Shown here in pieces: positions 9,031 through 17,337 of a DNA stretch of 64,000 bases. The notes beneath the pieces are model-generated. The model was given only the letters and a program-made list of their open reading frames with translations, was not told where the DNA came from and did not search any database. Each line of letters begins with the position of its first letter. Positions within the stretch are counted from its first letter, which is position 1. Origin of the DNA: Bacteroidota bacterium (GTDB taxonomy: Bacteria; Bacteroidota; Bacteroidia; Cytophagales; Cytophagaceae); contig JAEVZS010000002.1 in the NCBI GenBank assembly GCA_023392125.1, positions 310,001 to 374,000 on the forward strand. Reading direction: 5' to 3'. A program made the position numbers and the translations under genes.

Positions 9031-10398
9031 TTACCGATGCTTCGGAATCTCAATTCCGTACACCTTCCGATACAGTTCTGTTGCGTATTCATCCGTCATG
9101 CCGGATACGAAATCGAGTACGGATAATACTTTTTCATACGGACTTGCCTCCGGAGAAAACCGGAACTGGGCAGGAAGCAGACGAAGAATCTTACTATCTT
9201 TATGTCCGGGATCAGACTTTAGCACAGCGGGTACCATCATTTTCAGAAGATCAGACATTACGTTGTAACCTGCGATCTCGATTTCTACCACCGTTTCGTG
9301 GTTATAGATTTTCTCGACGGAAATTTTCTGAATAGCCTGCAAAGCGGGACAGCTATCCTGAAGATTGTCAAGCAGTGTTTCGTTGTAAGAGCCGGAAAGT
9401 ATAGCTTCCGTATGGCGCATAAACAGATCGACAGACTGATTGATCAGAGTATTGATGCTGCGGGCACGGAGATATCCGATTCGTTCGTTGCGATCACTTA
9501 TTCGGCTCAGCGTACTTTGTATCTTCTCCGTATTTTCCTCCTGCTCTTTCATGAGGTTAAGTAGCAGTTCCTCTACATCTCTGGCGGATAGTATGCCCAG
9601 CCGCTGAGCGTCTTCCAGATCAATAACCCGATAGCAGATATCATCCGCAGCTTCCGTGAGGTATACAAATGGATGTCGTTTAAAGGCAATGGGTTCCTCA
9701 CTTTCCCTGATCATATTGAGTGACTGACAGATTCTGAAAAACGTTTCCTTCTCGGTCTGAAAGAATCCGTATTTTTTACGGTGCTTCAGCGTTTTGCTCA
9801 TTGCTACAGATTCGCAGGGATATTTCAGAATAGCCGCCAGCGTGGAATAGGTAAGCATCAGTCCGCCCTGCGACTTGCCGTTAAACTGATGGGTAAGAAT
9901 ACGTAAGGCATTAGCGTTGCCTTCGAAATGAATCAGGTCGCACCATTCCTGTCCGGAAAAGTAGCTGCGGAGCTTTGCTCCATCAATTAACGTGGATTCG
10001 GATTCCGTAAAATAATTCGAAATGGCTTTCTCTCCCGAATGACCAAACGCAGGATTGCCGATGTCATGAGCCAGGCAGGCAGCTGCGATTACATTGGCCA
10101 GTTCATATGTGTAAAAGGCTGAGTCCGATTCGGCAAAGTCCGGATGGGCCTGAGCTATTTTGGTCCCGACAATTTTCCCGAGGGAACGGCCGACACTTGC
10201 GACTTCCAGCGAATGAGTAAGCCTGTTATGCACAAAGGTTGATCCTGGAAGCGGAAAAACCTGCGTTTTGTTTTGCAGCCGTCTGAAACCTGAGGAAAAA
10301 ATCAAACGATCAAAGTCTATTTGATATTCGCTGCGGGCATAATCAGAGCGTTTGTCACGTTCGGAACGTTTATCGGAATATATGTCTGTCCAGTTCAT
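9031..10398 (-). CDS. dgt: Deoxyguanosinetriphosphate triphosphohydrolase (dGTPase)
   Basis: 455 aa. A cytoplasmic HD-domain enzyme cleaving dGTP (or dNTPs) to deoxynucleoside and triphosphate, which controls dNTP pools. The HD metal ligands are visible: H62 in NRLTHSLEV, H111-D112 in CLAHDIGNPAFGH, and a later Asp in LTEAADDICYRVIDLED. The N-terminal FSSGFRRLQNKTQVFP is a hallmark of the dGTPase subfamily. Length and motif order match the type seen in Bacteroidota. It stands alone, convergent with the surface-protein gene and divergent from the next hypothetical gene. Confidence 0.93.
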   Translation of the reverse strand: MNWTDIYSDKRSERDKRSDYARSEYQIDFDRLIFSSGFRRLQNKTQVFPLPGSTFVHNRLTHSLEVASVGRSLGKIVGTKIAQAHPDFAESDSAFYTYELANVIAAACLAHDIGNPAFGHSGEKAISNYFTESESTLIDGAKLRSYFSGQEWCDLIHFEGNANALRILTHQFNGKSQGGLMLTYSTLAAILKYPCESVAMSKTLKHRKKYGFFQTEKETFFRICQSLNMIRESEEPIAFKRHPFVYLTEAADDICYRVIDLEDAQRLGILSARDVEELLLNLMKEQEENTEKIQSTLSRISDRNERIGYLRARSINTLINQSVDLFMRHTEAILSGSYNETLLDNLQDSCPALQAIQKISVEKIYNHETVVEIEIAGYNVMSDLLKMMVPAVLKSDPGHKDSKILRLLPAQFRFSPEASPYEKVLSVLDFVSGMTDEYATELYRKVYGIEIPKHR

Positions 10399-10548
10399 CC
10401 CAGCTACTGTAATCTATAGTGAAAAAGAGGAATAAAGATAGTGATAATCCCGTATTATCTGACGCTATATTGCTTTTCGTAAATATTTGTTTCAATTTGT
10501 TTACGGCAAACAAGATTAAGCATCAAATAATAACAAACTATCTGGTTG

Positions 10549-11028
10549 ATGAAAGCAGCGACAGTCAGCGAACTAAAGAAAGAATTGAGTCAGCGCTCCG
10601 AAAAGGAAATGATCGATATATGCATGCGTCTGGCCCGGTACAAAAAAGATACGAAAGAATTACTTACCTATCTGTTGTTTGAATCCGGAGATGAGCGGGC
10701 CTTCGCGGCCAGTGCAGCGGGAGAAATAAGAGAAGAATTCGCAGCCATAAATTACGCATCCGTCTATCTCGCGAAGAAAACCATACGGCGTATTCTCAGA
10801 CTGGTACGTAAGTATATCTCCTATTCCGGCAATAAGGAAACAGCACTCGAGCTGATCATCTGTTTTTGTGAAGAATTAAAAAAGACTGATCTGATTCATA
10901 AAGAAAACAAGGTATTGGTCAATATGTATCTGAAACAAGTGGAAGCTGCCGATAAGATTCGCTTGTCACTGCATGAAGATCTGCAATATGATTACGAAGA
11001 ACGGATCAGACAGCTGGAGTTGCATTAA
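10549..11028 (+). CDS. Conserved hypothetical protein, all-helical
   Basis: The ATG at 10549 gives 159 aa; a TTG one codon upstream is possible but less likely. The sequence is predicted almost entirely helical, rich in charged residues and Leu, with no signal peptide, membrane segment or Cys cluster. The first 50 residues (motif LARYKKDTKELLTYLLFES) resemble small uncharacterised proteins seen across Bacteroidota, a recollection rather than a search result. No enzymatic motif is visible. It is divergent from dgt and lies 395 bp upstream of prkA on the same strand, so it probably has its own promoter. A link to the prkA operon is only positional. Confidence 0.72.
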   Translation: MKAATVSELKKELSQRSEKEMIDICMRLARYKKDTKELLTYLLFESGDERAFAASAAGEIREEFAAINYASVYLAKKTIRRILRLVRKYISYSGNKETALELIICFCEELKKTDLIHKENKVLVNMYLKQVEAADKIRLSLHEDLQYDYEERIRQLELH

Positions 11029-11423
11029 CTGTTCCGGTATCGGTGATTAAGCTTTTTAATAATTTTTGTTATTCTTTTTTATTTTATCGTGTTACTTTCC
11101 CGGCTTTCGCAGAACTTATTTTGACTTAAATACGTATTTTTTATCAGTGATTTTGTGGAAAGAACTTTAAAAATCAACAATGATTCCGCGATTTTTTATC
11201 TTTTCTGAGATTAGTAGATAAAAATATCCGGATTATTTATAAAATAAGATATAATAAATCATAACCGCACGTTTATCATACAGCAATGTATATGAAAGCG
11301 TTGTTATGATCAGAAAATAAACCTGAATCTGTTTCGGCTTTTTTCAGCTGATGCCTCCTCCCCGATTTTTTATCGACCGTTTCAGGCTCATTCGTGAATT
11401 TTATTGATTTGTAAACCAAAGAA
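11029..11423 (+). other. Intergenic leader upstream of prkA with an AT-rich dyad
   Basis: No gene is seen in this 395-bp AT-rich stretch. It contains an 8-bp inverted repeat TTTTTATC (11193-11200) / GATAAAAA (11217-11224) with a 16-nt spacer. No clear -24/-12 sigma-54 site (TGGC...TTGC), which drives yeaGH in E. coli, was found, and no convincing TAnnTTTG box lies close to the prkA start. The promoter and control region of the prkA operon are presumably here. Confidence 0.4.
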
Positions 11424-13361
11424 ATGAAGCATATGAGCATATTTGACAAAATAAAAAACAACTACAACAGCGTCAGTCAGGAAATGACTGTCGGTGAGTA
11501 TCTGACGTTGTGCAGAAAAGATCCGAAGGTGTATGCCAGACCTGCTGAAAGGCTGCTGGACGCCATTGGCGAACCGGAAATCATTGATACACGTGAAGAT
11601 CCGGTCCTGAGCCGCCTGTTTTTCAACAAGAAAATCAAAGTATATCCGGCTTTCAGAGAGTTTTACGGGATGGAAAGCACGATAGAGCAAATCGTTTCCT
11701 ACTTCCGTCACTCTGCTCAGGGACTGGAAGAGAAAAAGCAGATACTGTATCTCATGGGACCGGTTGGCGGAGGAAAAAGCTCTCTTGCGGAAAAGATCAA
11801 GCAACTCATGCAGATCAATCCGATCTATGTGCTCAAGGCGGGAGATCAGCTGAGTCCTGTATTTGAAAGTCCGTTGGGTCTTTTTGCGGATTATAAAAAG
11901 GAAATCGAGAAAGAATACGGTATTCCGGCCAGATATATACCTTTCAGCATGAGTCCATGGGCTGTCAAAAGGCTTAAGGAATTCAAAGGAGATATCAATC
12001 AGTTCAGGGTAGTCATGATGTATCCGTCCATGCAGGATCAGGTGGCTATGTCCAAAACGGAACCCGGAGATGAAAACAATCAGGATATCTCTACACTGGT
12101 TGGAAAAGTTGATATCCGGAAGCTGGCTCACTTCCAGCAGAGTGATCCGGATGCTTATAGCTACACAGGTGGATTGTGTCTTGGAAATCAGGGGGTAATG
12201 GAGTTTGTGGAGATGTTCAAAGCGCCCATCAAGGTGCTGAATCCGTTGCTGACAGCTACACAGGAAGGAAACTACAAGGGTACTGAACCCATCGGAGCCA
12301 TTCCGTTTGATGGAATCATTCTGGCACACTCCAATGAATCGGAATGGGCGAAGTTTATCAATGATAAAAAGAATGAAGCTTTCCTTGACCGGATTTATAA
12401 GGTACAGGTCCCCTATTGTCTGCGGGTAGATCAGGAAATAAAAATCTATGAAAAGCTAATCAGGGAAAGTTCTCTGAAAGAGGCAATCTGTGCTCCGAAG
12501 ACGCTTGATATACTCGCACAATTTGCTGTAATGACCCGTATCCGGGAACCGGAAAACTCTTCCTTGTACAGCAAGATGAGAGTGTATAACGGAGAGACAT
12601 TGAAAGAAACGGATCCGAATGCAAAATCATTGCAGGAATATAAAGAGGAAGCGGGTATCAACGAAGGTATGACCGGAATATCCACTCGTTTTGCTTTCAA
12701 GGTACTTAGCCGTGTGTTTAATTTTGACAGCGAAGAGATTGCTGCCAATCCGGTACATCTGCTCTATGTACTGGAAGAAGAAGTAGTCCGGATGATGCTG
12801 GATAAAGAGACGGAGGAAAAATACCTTACCATTATAAAGTCTGTGCTCGCCACCAAATATGCTTCTTACATATCGGATGAAATACAAAAGGCCTATATCG
12901 AGTCATATAGTACCTACGGGCAGAATATGTTTGAAAAATATGTGGTGTATGCCGATCACTGGTTACAACAGAATGATTATCGGGATCCCGATTCGGGAGA
13001 GATGCTGAGCAGAGCTGTTCTGAACGAAGAGCTGGAAAAAATTGAAAAGCCTGCGGGCATTGCCAATCCGAAAGATTTCCGTGCAGAGGTGACCAACTTC
13101 TTCCTTCGCTATAAAGCCAATAACAACGGAGAAAATCCGCGTTGGGATGCCTATTCCAAGATTAAGAATGTCATCGAGAAGAAAATCTTTACCAATACGG
13201 AAGATCTGTTGCCGGTAATTTCCTTTACAGCAAAGGCCAATACGGAAAATGAGAAGAAGCATAAAGATTTTATAAATCGTATGCAGCAGCGTGGATATAC
13301 TTATAAGCAGATACGGATACTGGTTGACTGGTTTATGCGTGTACGTAAGTCAATGGCCTGA
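11424..13361 (+). CDS. prkA: PrkA family serine protein kinase / AAA+ protein
   Basis: 645 aa, homologous to E. coli YeaG and Bacillus PrkA. The N-terminal AAA+ PrkA domain carries a Walker A motif MGPVGGGKSS near residues 111-120; the C-terminal ~250 residues form the second PrkA domain. In E. coli YeaG acts with YeaH in nitrogen-starvation and stationary-phase survival; in Bacillus PrkA affects sporulation control, and a protease-like activity has been proposed. It is the first gene of prkA-yeaH-spoVR (45 bp to yeaH). The ATG at 11424 gives MKHMSIFDKIKNNY, and the second ATG (residue 4) is an equally good start. No sporulation is implied in this phylum. Confidence 0.93.
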   Translation: MKHMSIFDKIKNNYNSVSQEMTVGEYLTLCRKDPKVYARPAERLLDAIGEPEIIDTREDPVLSRLFFNKKIKVYPAFREFYGMESTIEQIVSYFRHSAQGLEEKKQILYLMGPVGGGKSSLAEKIKQLMQINPIYVLKAGDQLSPVFESPLGLFADYKKEIEKEYGIPARYIPFSMSPWAVKRLKEFKGDINQFRVVMMYPSMQDQVAMSKTEPGDENNQDISTLVGKVDIRKLAHFQQSDPDAYSYTGGLCLGNQGVMEFVEMFKAPIKVLNPLLTATQEGNYKGTEPIGAIPFDGIILAHSNESEWAKFINDKKNEAFLDRIYKVQVPYCLRVDQEIKIYEKLIRESSLKEAICAPKTLDILAQFAVMTRIREPENSSLYSKMRVYNGETLKETDPNAKSLQEYKEEAGINEGMTGISTRFAFKVLSRVFNFDSEEIAANPVHLLYVLEEEVVRMMLDKETEEKYLTIIKSVLATKYASYISDEIQKAYIESYSTYGQNMFEKYVVYADHWLQQNDYRDPDSGEMLSRAVLNEELEKIEKPAGIANPKDFRAEVTNFFLRYKANNNGENPRWDAYSKIKNVIEKKIFTNTEDLLPVISFTAKANTENEKKHKDFINRMQQRGYTYKQIRILVDWFMRVRKSMA

Positions 13362-13406
13362 TAGTCGTCAGCAGGCAGATAGTGAATACCTTAAACAGGA
13401 ACGGCC

Positions 13407-14678
13407 ATGAGCATTATAATCGACAGAAGAAAAAACCCTTCCGGCAAATCGATCAGCAACCGGCAACGCTTTCTTAAGCGGATTGAGGGGCAGATCAAAA
13501 AAGCCATGCCTGGTATCATCAGTGGTGAAGGAATAAAAGACAGCAAAGATGGCGGAGCGGTCAGGATTCCGGTCAAGGGTATTAAGGAACCTTCTTTCCG
13601 GCATGATCCGTCCTCGGGAAATAAGACTACTGTCCGTCCGGGCAATGACCGTTTTTCTGAGGGAGATCGTGTTCCCAAACCGGAAGGTGGCGGAGGCGGA
13701 TCAGGAAGCGGTAAAGGTTCCAATCAGCCCGGCTCAACCGAAGATGAGTTCAGTGTGATTCTCAGCCGCGAAGAGTTTCTGAGGTACTTCTTTGAAGATC
13801 TCGAGCTTCCTAATCTGGTCAAAACCTATATGGAAAGCGCAGAGCAGTTCAGCACGCGGAGGGCGGGCTATATCAAAGACAGTGTACCGTCCCGGCTTAA
13901 TGTCAGGAACAGCTATCAGCAGTCGCTGGCGAGGCGTATAGCCATACAGGGAGCTCTGGAAAAAAAACTGAGTGATCTGGAAGCCGAGCTGAAAAAGGAA
14001 AAAGACCCTGATCGGAAAAAAATCCTCAAAGATGAAATTGCCTATACCAGACGACAGCTGGAAACCATTCCGTTCTTTGAAGATCTGGATCTGCGTTACA
14101 ACAACTTTGAACAGGTGCCGGATCCGGCTACTTCTGCTGTCATGTTCTGTATTATGGACGTTTCCGGTTCCATGGGATTTCACGAGAAAGATATTTCGAA
14201 ACGATTCTTTACCCTTCTTTATCTGTTTCTTTCCAAACAGTATGAAAAAGTGGAGCTGGTTTTTATACGGCATCATACCGAGGCAAAGGAAGTAAATGAG
14301 GAGGAATTCTTTAACTCCAGGGAAAGCGGAGGAACAATGGTTGCTCCGTCATTGAAGCTTATGAAAAATATAATGAATGAGCGGTATAATGACAGTGAAT
14401 GGAATATCTATTGTTGCCAGGCCAGTGACGGAGATGTATGGTCTGACGAAGACGCGGCTCAGTGCCAGCAGATTGTCAGAGACGATATTTTGCCTTCTAT
14501 TCAGTACATGGCTTATATTGAGATAAATGACAGTTCTGCAAACAGCAGTTTATGGAAGGCATACAAGGGTTTGCAGGATGAAAACCGGTTTTCAATGCGT
14601 CATATCAATGAGGTAAATCAGATATGGCCTGTCTTTCAGGGCTTGTTCAGAAAGCGCCAGGCGATGAAGAAATCATAG
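13407..14678 (+). CDS. yeaH: YeaH/YhbH family (DUF444) VWA-like protein
   Basis: 423 aa DUF444 protein, partner of PrkA/YeaG. The N-terminal third is low complexity, including a Gly/Ser stretch GGGGGSGSGKG near residue 93. It is followed by a coiled-coil-like segment (about 175-215) and a C-terminal von Willebrand A-like domain with a MIDAS start MDVSGSM near residue 251. VWA domains commonly pair with AAA+ ATPases, which fits a physical complex with the upstream PrkA. Predicted cytoplasmic. The gene is followed after 36 bp by spoVR, so the three are almost certainly one transcript. Confidence 0.92.
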   Translation: MSIIIDRRKNPSGKSISNRQRFLKRIEGQIKKAMPGIISGEGIKDSKDGGAVRIPVKGIKEPSFRHDPSSGNKTTVRPGNDRFSEGDRVPKPEGGGGGSGSGKGSNQPGSTEDEFSVILSREEFLRYFFEDLELPNLVKTYMESAEQFSTRRAGYIKDSVPSRLNVRNSYQQSLARRIAIQGALEKKLSDLEAELKKEKDPDRKKILKDEIAYTRRQLETIPFFEDLDLRYNNFEQVPDPATSAVMFCIMDVSGSMGFHEKDISKRFFTLLYLFLSKQYEKVELVFIRHHTEAKEVNEEEFFNSRESGGTMVAPSLKLMKNIMNERYNDSEWNIYCCQASDGDVWSDEDAAQCQQIVRDDILPSIQYMAYIEINDSSANSSLWKAYKGLQDENRFSMRHINEVNQIWPVFQGLFRKRQAMKKS

Positions 14679-14714
14679 GATGTGCGATGTGTAAAGCTTA
14701 AAAGTGATTGGAAC

Positions 14715-16226
14715 ATGACCACTAAAGAAAAATACAGAGATATGTTTTGCAGCCCTGCATGGAGCTATGAAACACTGCTGGCTGCTGATGAAATAACGCA
14801 TCGTATCGGATTGGAAGACTTTAAGCTCAAAGTATATCCCAATCAGATAGAAATAGTCACTTCTGAGCAGATGCTGGATGCCTACTCGCTCATCGGACTT
14901 CCTACCTCCTATCCGCACTGGAAGTTCGGAAAAGATTTTGTTATCAATCAGGGCAATTATTCCAAAGGAAGAATGGGATTGTCGTATGAGATGGTGATCA
15001 ACTCCAACCCCTGTATCAGCTATAACATGGAGAATAATACCACAGCGATGATGGTATTGGTTATTGCCCATGCCTGCCAGGGACACAATGCTTTTTTTGC
15101 CAATAATTACTTCTTCAGGGAATGGACCTCGGCAGAATCCATTATTGACTATATGGTTTTTGCACGAAACTATATCCTGAAATGTGAAGAAGAGTACGGG
15201 CATGAAGAAGTAGAGCAGGTACTGGACGCGTGTCATGCCCTGATGAATCACGGAGTAGACAAGTACAAGAAACCTCAGAAGCTTTCAGCACAGGAGGAAA
15301 TGGAGCGTCTGAAGCGTATTTCGGAAGCGCGCAGAGAAAGCTATAATGAACTCTGGAAAACGGTCCCTGATACTGGCAATGAGGTACATTTTGAGTCAAG
15401 TCTTGGTAATTTTCCTGCTGAGCCGGAAGAGAATATTCTGTATTTTATAGAAAAAAACGCTCCGGTCATGCCTGGCTGGAAAAGAGAAATAGTACGTATT
15501 ATCCGTAAAGTAGCGCAGTATTTTTATCCGCAGGGGATGACAAAGGTAATGAATGAAGGCTTTGCCACCTTTACTCACTATCATATAATCAATAAGATGT
15601 TTGAGGAAGGCTACCTGAATGACGGCTTTATGCTGGAGTTTATGCATAGCCATAGCTCCGTGCTGTTTCAACCGGCATACAACAGTCCGTATTTTTCCGG
15701 CCTGAATCCTTATACGCTGGGTTTTAATATATTTATGGACATAAAACGAATATGTGAGCAGCCTGATGCGGAAGATAAAAAATGGATGCCGGAGCTTGCC
15801 GGTAAGGACTGGCTGGAGCAGGTGCATTATGCCATGGAAAACTTCCGGGATGACAGTTTTCTACAGCAATATCTTTCTCCGAAGGTTATCAGAAATATGG
15901 GACTCTTTGCGATTGCGGATCTTGAGAAAGAAAACGATTATATTATTCAGGCTATTCATGATGAAAATGGCTACGGGCGTATACGCGAAATGCTGAGTGA
16001 GCAGTATAGCAGATCTGGTTATGTTCCCGATATTCAGATAGACCATGTAGAGCTGCATAAGTCTAATCGTATGTTTCTGACTCACAACATGACCAATGGA
16101 AAAAGGCTCGATCGTGAAGAAGCGATCAGTACGCTGGATGCAATCCGTTATCTGTGGGGATTTCCTGTTTCGCTATACTCGAGAAACAAACTTGGTATTG
16201 TGGAAGATGAATATAAAACAGACTAA
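14715..16226 (+). CDS. spoVR: SpoVR family protein
   Basis: 503 aa from the ATG at 14715; an in-frame GTG at 14682 would add 11 residues that do not resemble the family start. SpoVR (E. coli YcgB) is involved in spore cortex formation in Bacillus and is widespread in non-sporulating bacteria, where it travels with PrkA and YeaH. Conserved-looking His/Glu/Asn-rich stretches such as ACQGHNAFFANN, MNEGFATFTHYH and YNSPYFSGLNPYTLGF are present. Its biochemical activity is not established. Predicted cytoplasmic. It is the last gene of the operon and converges with the PAS-LuxR gene 27 bp away. Confidence 0.93.
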   Translation: MTTKEKYRDMFCSPAWSYETLLAADEITHRIGLEDFKLKVYPNQIEIVTSEQMLDAYSLIGLPTSYPHWKFGKDFVINQGNYSKGRMGLSYEMVINSNPCISYNMENNTTAMMVLVIAHACQGHNAFFANNYFFREWTSAESIIDYMVFARNYILKCEEEYGHEEVEQVLDACHALMNHGVDKYKKPQKLSAQEEMERLKRISEARRESYNELWKTVPDTGNEVHFESSLGNFPAEPEENILYFIEKNAPVMPGWKREIVRIIRKVAQYFYPQGMTKVMNEGFATFTHYHIINKMFEEGYLNDGFMLEFMHSHSSVLFQPAYNSPYFSGLNPYTLGFNIFMDIKRICEQPDAEDKKWMPELAGKDWLEQVHYAMENFRDDSFLQQYLSPKVIRNMGLFAIADLEKENDYIIQAIHDENGYGRIREMLSEQYSRSGYVPDIQIDHVELHKSNRMFLTHNMTNGKRLDREEAISTLDAIRYLWGFPVSLYSRNKLGIVEDEYKTD

Positions 16227-16253
16227 GGAATGCACTGAATCAGCAGATAATAT

Positions 16254-17027
16254 CTATATCAGGTTATGGGAAATTGCGTAGTTTAGTAATTCTCTGGTAT
16301 TCTTTGTTTTGGTTTTATGGAGCATGTTGCGCCGGTGCTGGTCAACGGTATGAACGCTTATAAACAAGGCGTCCCCTACTTCCTGACTTGTTTTTCCTTT
16401 AAATAACTCTTTCAGTACCTGCAGCTCTCTGTTTGTTAATATGCTCCTGTTGGCAATATATTGTTTAAGCTCCCTGTCCGGGAACTCAAACGTATGACAG
16501 AGGGGCCCGGTCATGTGGCAGCTGATCTCATTGATATTTTTTCCGGGTACACAGGACAGATCCCTGACAATACTTATGTACGTTATGATTTTTCCTTCCG
16601 TATCATATTGAAATGAGCCGGTTTGCCGCTGTATCCAGACGTATTCGCCTGCTGCATTGAGTATCCGGAAAGTAATGTAAAAGCTGTTTCCCATAGGAAT
16701 CCTTGATTGAGCCAGCATATAAAGGATTTTACGGGTTGCTTCTATGACTACGCTCCGGTCGTCCGGATGTATCAGATTGTACAGCTGATCAAGTCTTTCG
16801 ATAACATCGTTGTAGCCCAGCACGCTGCAGAATCCCGGGTGCATGTACAAAAGATCCAGATCGGGGAGCCGTACAATGTAAAAGAACTGCTGACTGAAGC
16901 TCATGAGAAGGTTCAACATTTCCTGCTCATTTTCTATCACAAACCGGGGAGGTTCATTTCCACCTATGTTGTTTTTGGTCAAAAACTGTTGAACAGAATG
17001 TAGCGAGTTTTTGGCGGCCTTTTTCAT
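16254..17027 (-). CDS. PAS-domain LuxR-type transcriptional regulator
   Basis: 257 aa. Residues about 42-160 form a PAS domain (GFCSVLGY, LIHPDD and WIQRQTGSF are typical PAS/PAC signatures). Residues about 197-257 form a LuxR/GerE helix-turn-helix (LTNRELQVLKELFKGKTSQE, then ISVHTVDQHRRN). There is no receiver domain and no membrane segment, so it is likely a one-component cytoplasmic regulator sensing a ligand, redox or light signal. A cofactor cannot be read from the sequence. The gene starts next to a 310-bp region holding an 18-bp dyad and a divergent candidate small RNA. A shorter paralogue lies at 49055-49753. Confidence 0.88.
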   Translation of the reverse strand: MKKAAKNSLHSVQQFLTKNNIGGNEPPRFVIENEQEMLNLLMSFSQQFFYIVRLPDLDLLYMHPGFCSVLGYNDVIERLDQLYNLIHPDDRSVVIEATRKILYMLAQSRIPMGNSFYITFRILNAAGEYVWIQRQTGSFQYDTEGKIITYISIVRDLSCVPGKNINEISCHMTGPLCHTFEFPDRELKQYIANRSILTNRELQVLKELFKGKTSQEVGDALFISVHTVDQHRRNMLHKTKTKNTRELLNYAISHNLI

Positions 17028-17053
17028 TTGCTTCTATCCATAAATATAAAAAT

Positions 17054-17071
17054 ATACTCAAATCTGAGTAT
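17054..17071. promoter_or_regulatory. 18-bp inverted repeat, candidate LuxR-type operator
   Basis: A perfect 7-bp dyad ATACTCA-AATC-TGAGTAT between the PAS-LuxR gene start (17027) and the -7 box at 17094. Its centre is about 45 bp upstream of the predicted small-RNA start and 35 bp from the regulator's start codon. Size and symmetry match sites bound by LuxR-type dimers. The assignment to the neighbouring regulator is inference. Confidence 0.5.
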
Positions 17072-17093
17072 GGAGCATGTCGTATATTACTTT

Positions 17094-17101
17094 TAACTTT
17101 G
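17094..17101 (+). promoter_or_regulatory. Bacteroidota -7 element TAACTTTG
   Basis: An exact match to TAnnTTTG. No TTTG-type -33 element is present 17-23 bp upstream; the 18-bp dyad lies just before that interval. This suggests an activator-dependent promoter firing rightwards at about 17108. Confidence 0.5.
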
Positions 17102-17107
17102 GAATGT

Positions 17108-17176
17108 TTGCTTTAGTTCTCGGAAAGGAACTTCTTAGTTCAGGCTCTTCATAATTTTTGCAGAGCCTGACTTTTT
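17108..17176 (+). ncRNA. Candidate ~70-nt small RNA with intrinsic terminator
   Basis: Downstream of the -7 box come a hairpin AGTTC (17115-17119) / GAACT (17128-17132) and then a strong intrinsic terminator: left arm 17137-17148, right arm 17162-17172, with 8 uninterrupted base pairs plus three after a bulge, followed by five T. The terminator works only on the plus strand, and no plus-strand gene precedes it, so it must end a short independent transcript. A 16-codon ORF starting at 17104 ends in the terminator loop; if transcription starts slightly earlier, a leaderless micropeptide is an alternative. No known RNA family is recognised. Confidence 0.5.
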
Positions 17177-17337
17177 CGGAATAAGCCGGAAAAAATACAC
17201 TATCAGATTCGTTCTGCTTTTCTGTACTCATATACTGTTTCCTGTTATATTCAGGTTTATATCAGACCTGGAAAAAGGCTGTATGCAAAGTAAATGGTAT
17301 TTTACATACTATACTATCCTGACAGTATCTTTTCTTA

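Noticed and set aside
11388..12329. Minus-strand ORF of 313 codons under prkA
   Set aside because: Long but antisense to a clearly conserved PrkA protein; its translation shows no domain and only reflects codon bias.
14673..15251. Minus-strand ORF of 192 codons under spoVR
   Set aside because: Antisense shadow of SpoVR, with no recognisable domain.
14715..16226. SpoVR/PrkA as evidence for sporulation
   Set aside because: Both families are widespread in non-spore-formers, and no other sporulation gene is present.
17104..17154. 16-codon ORF over the 17-kb candidate RNA
   Set aside because: It starts at or before the predicted transcript start and ends inside the terminator loop. Kept only as an alternative, not annotated as a gene.
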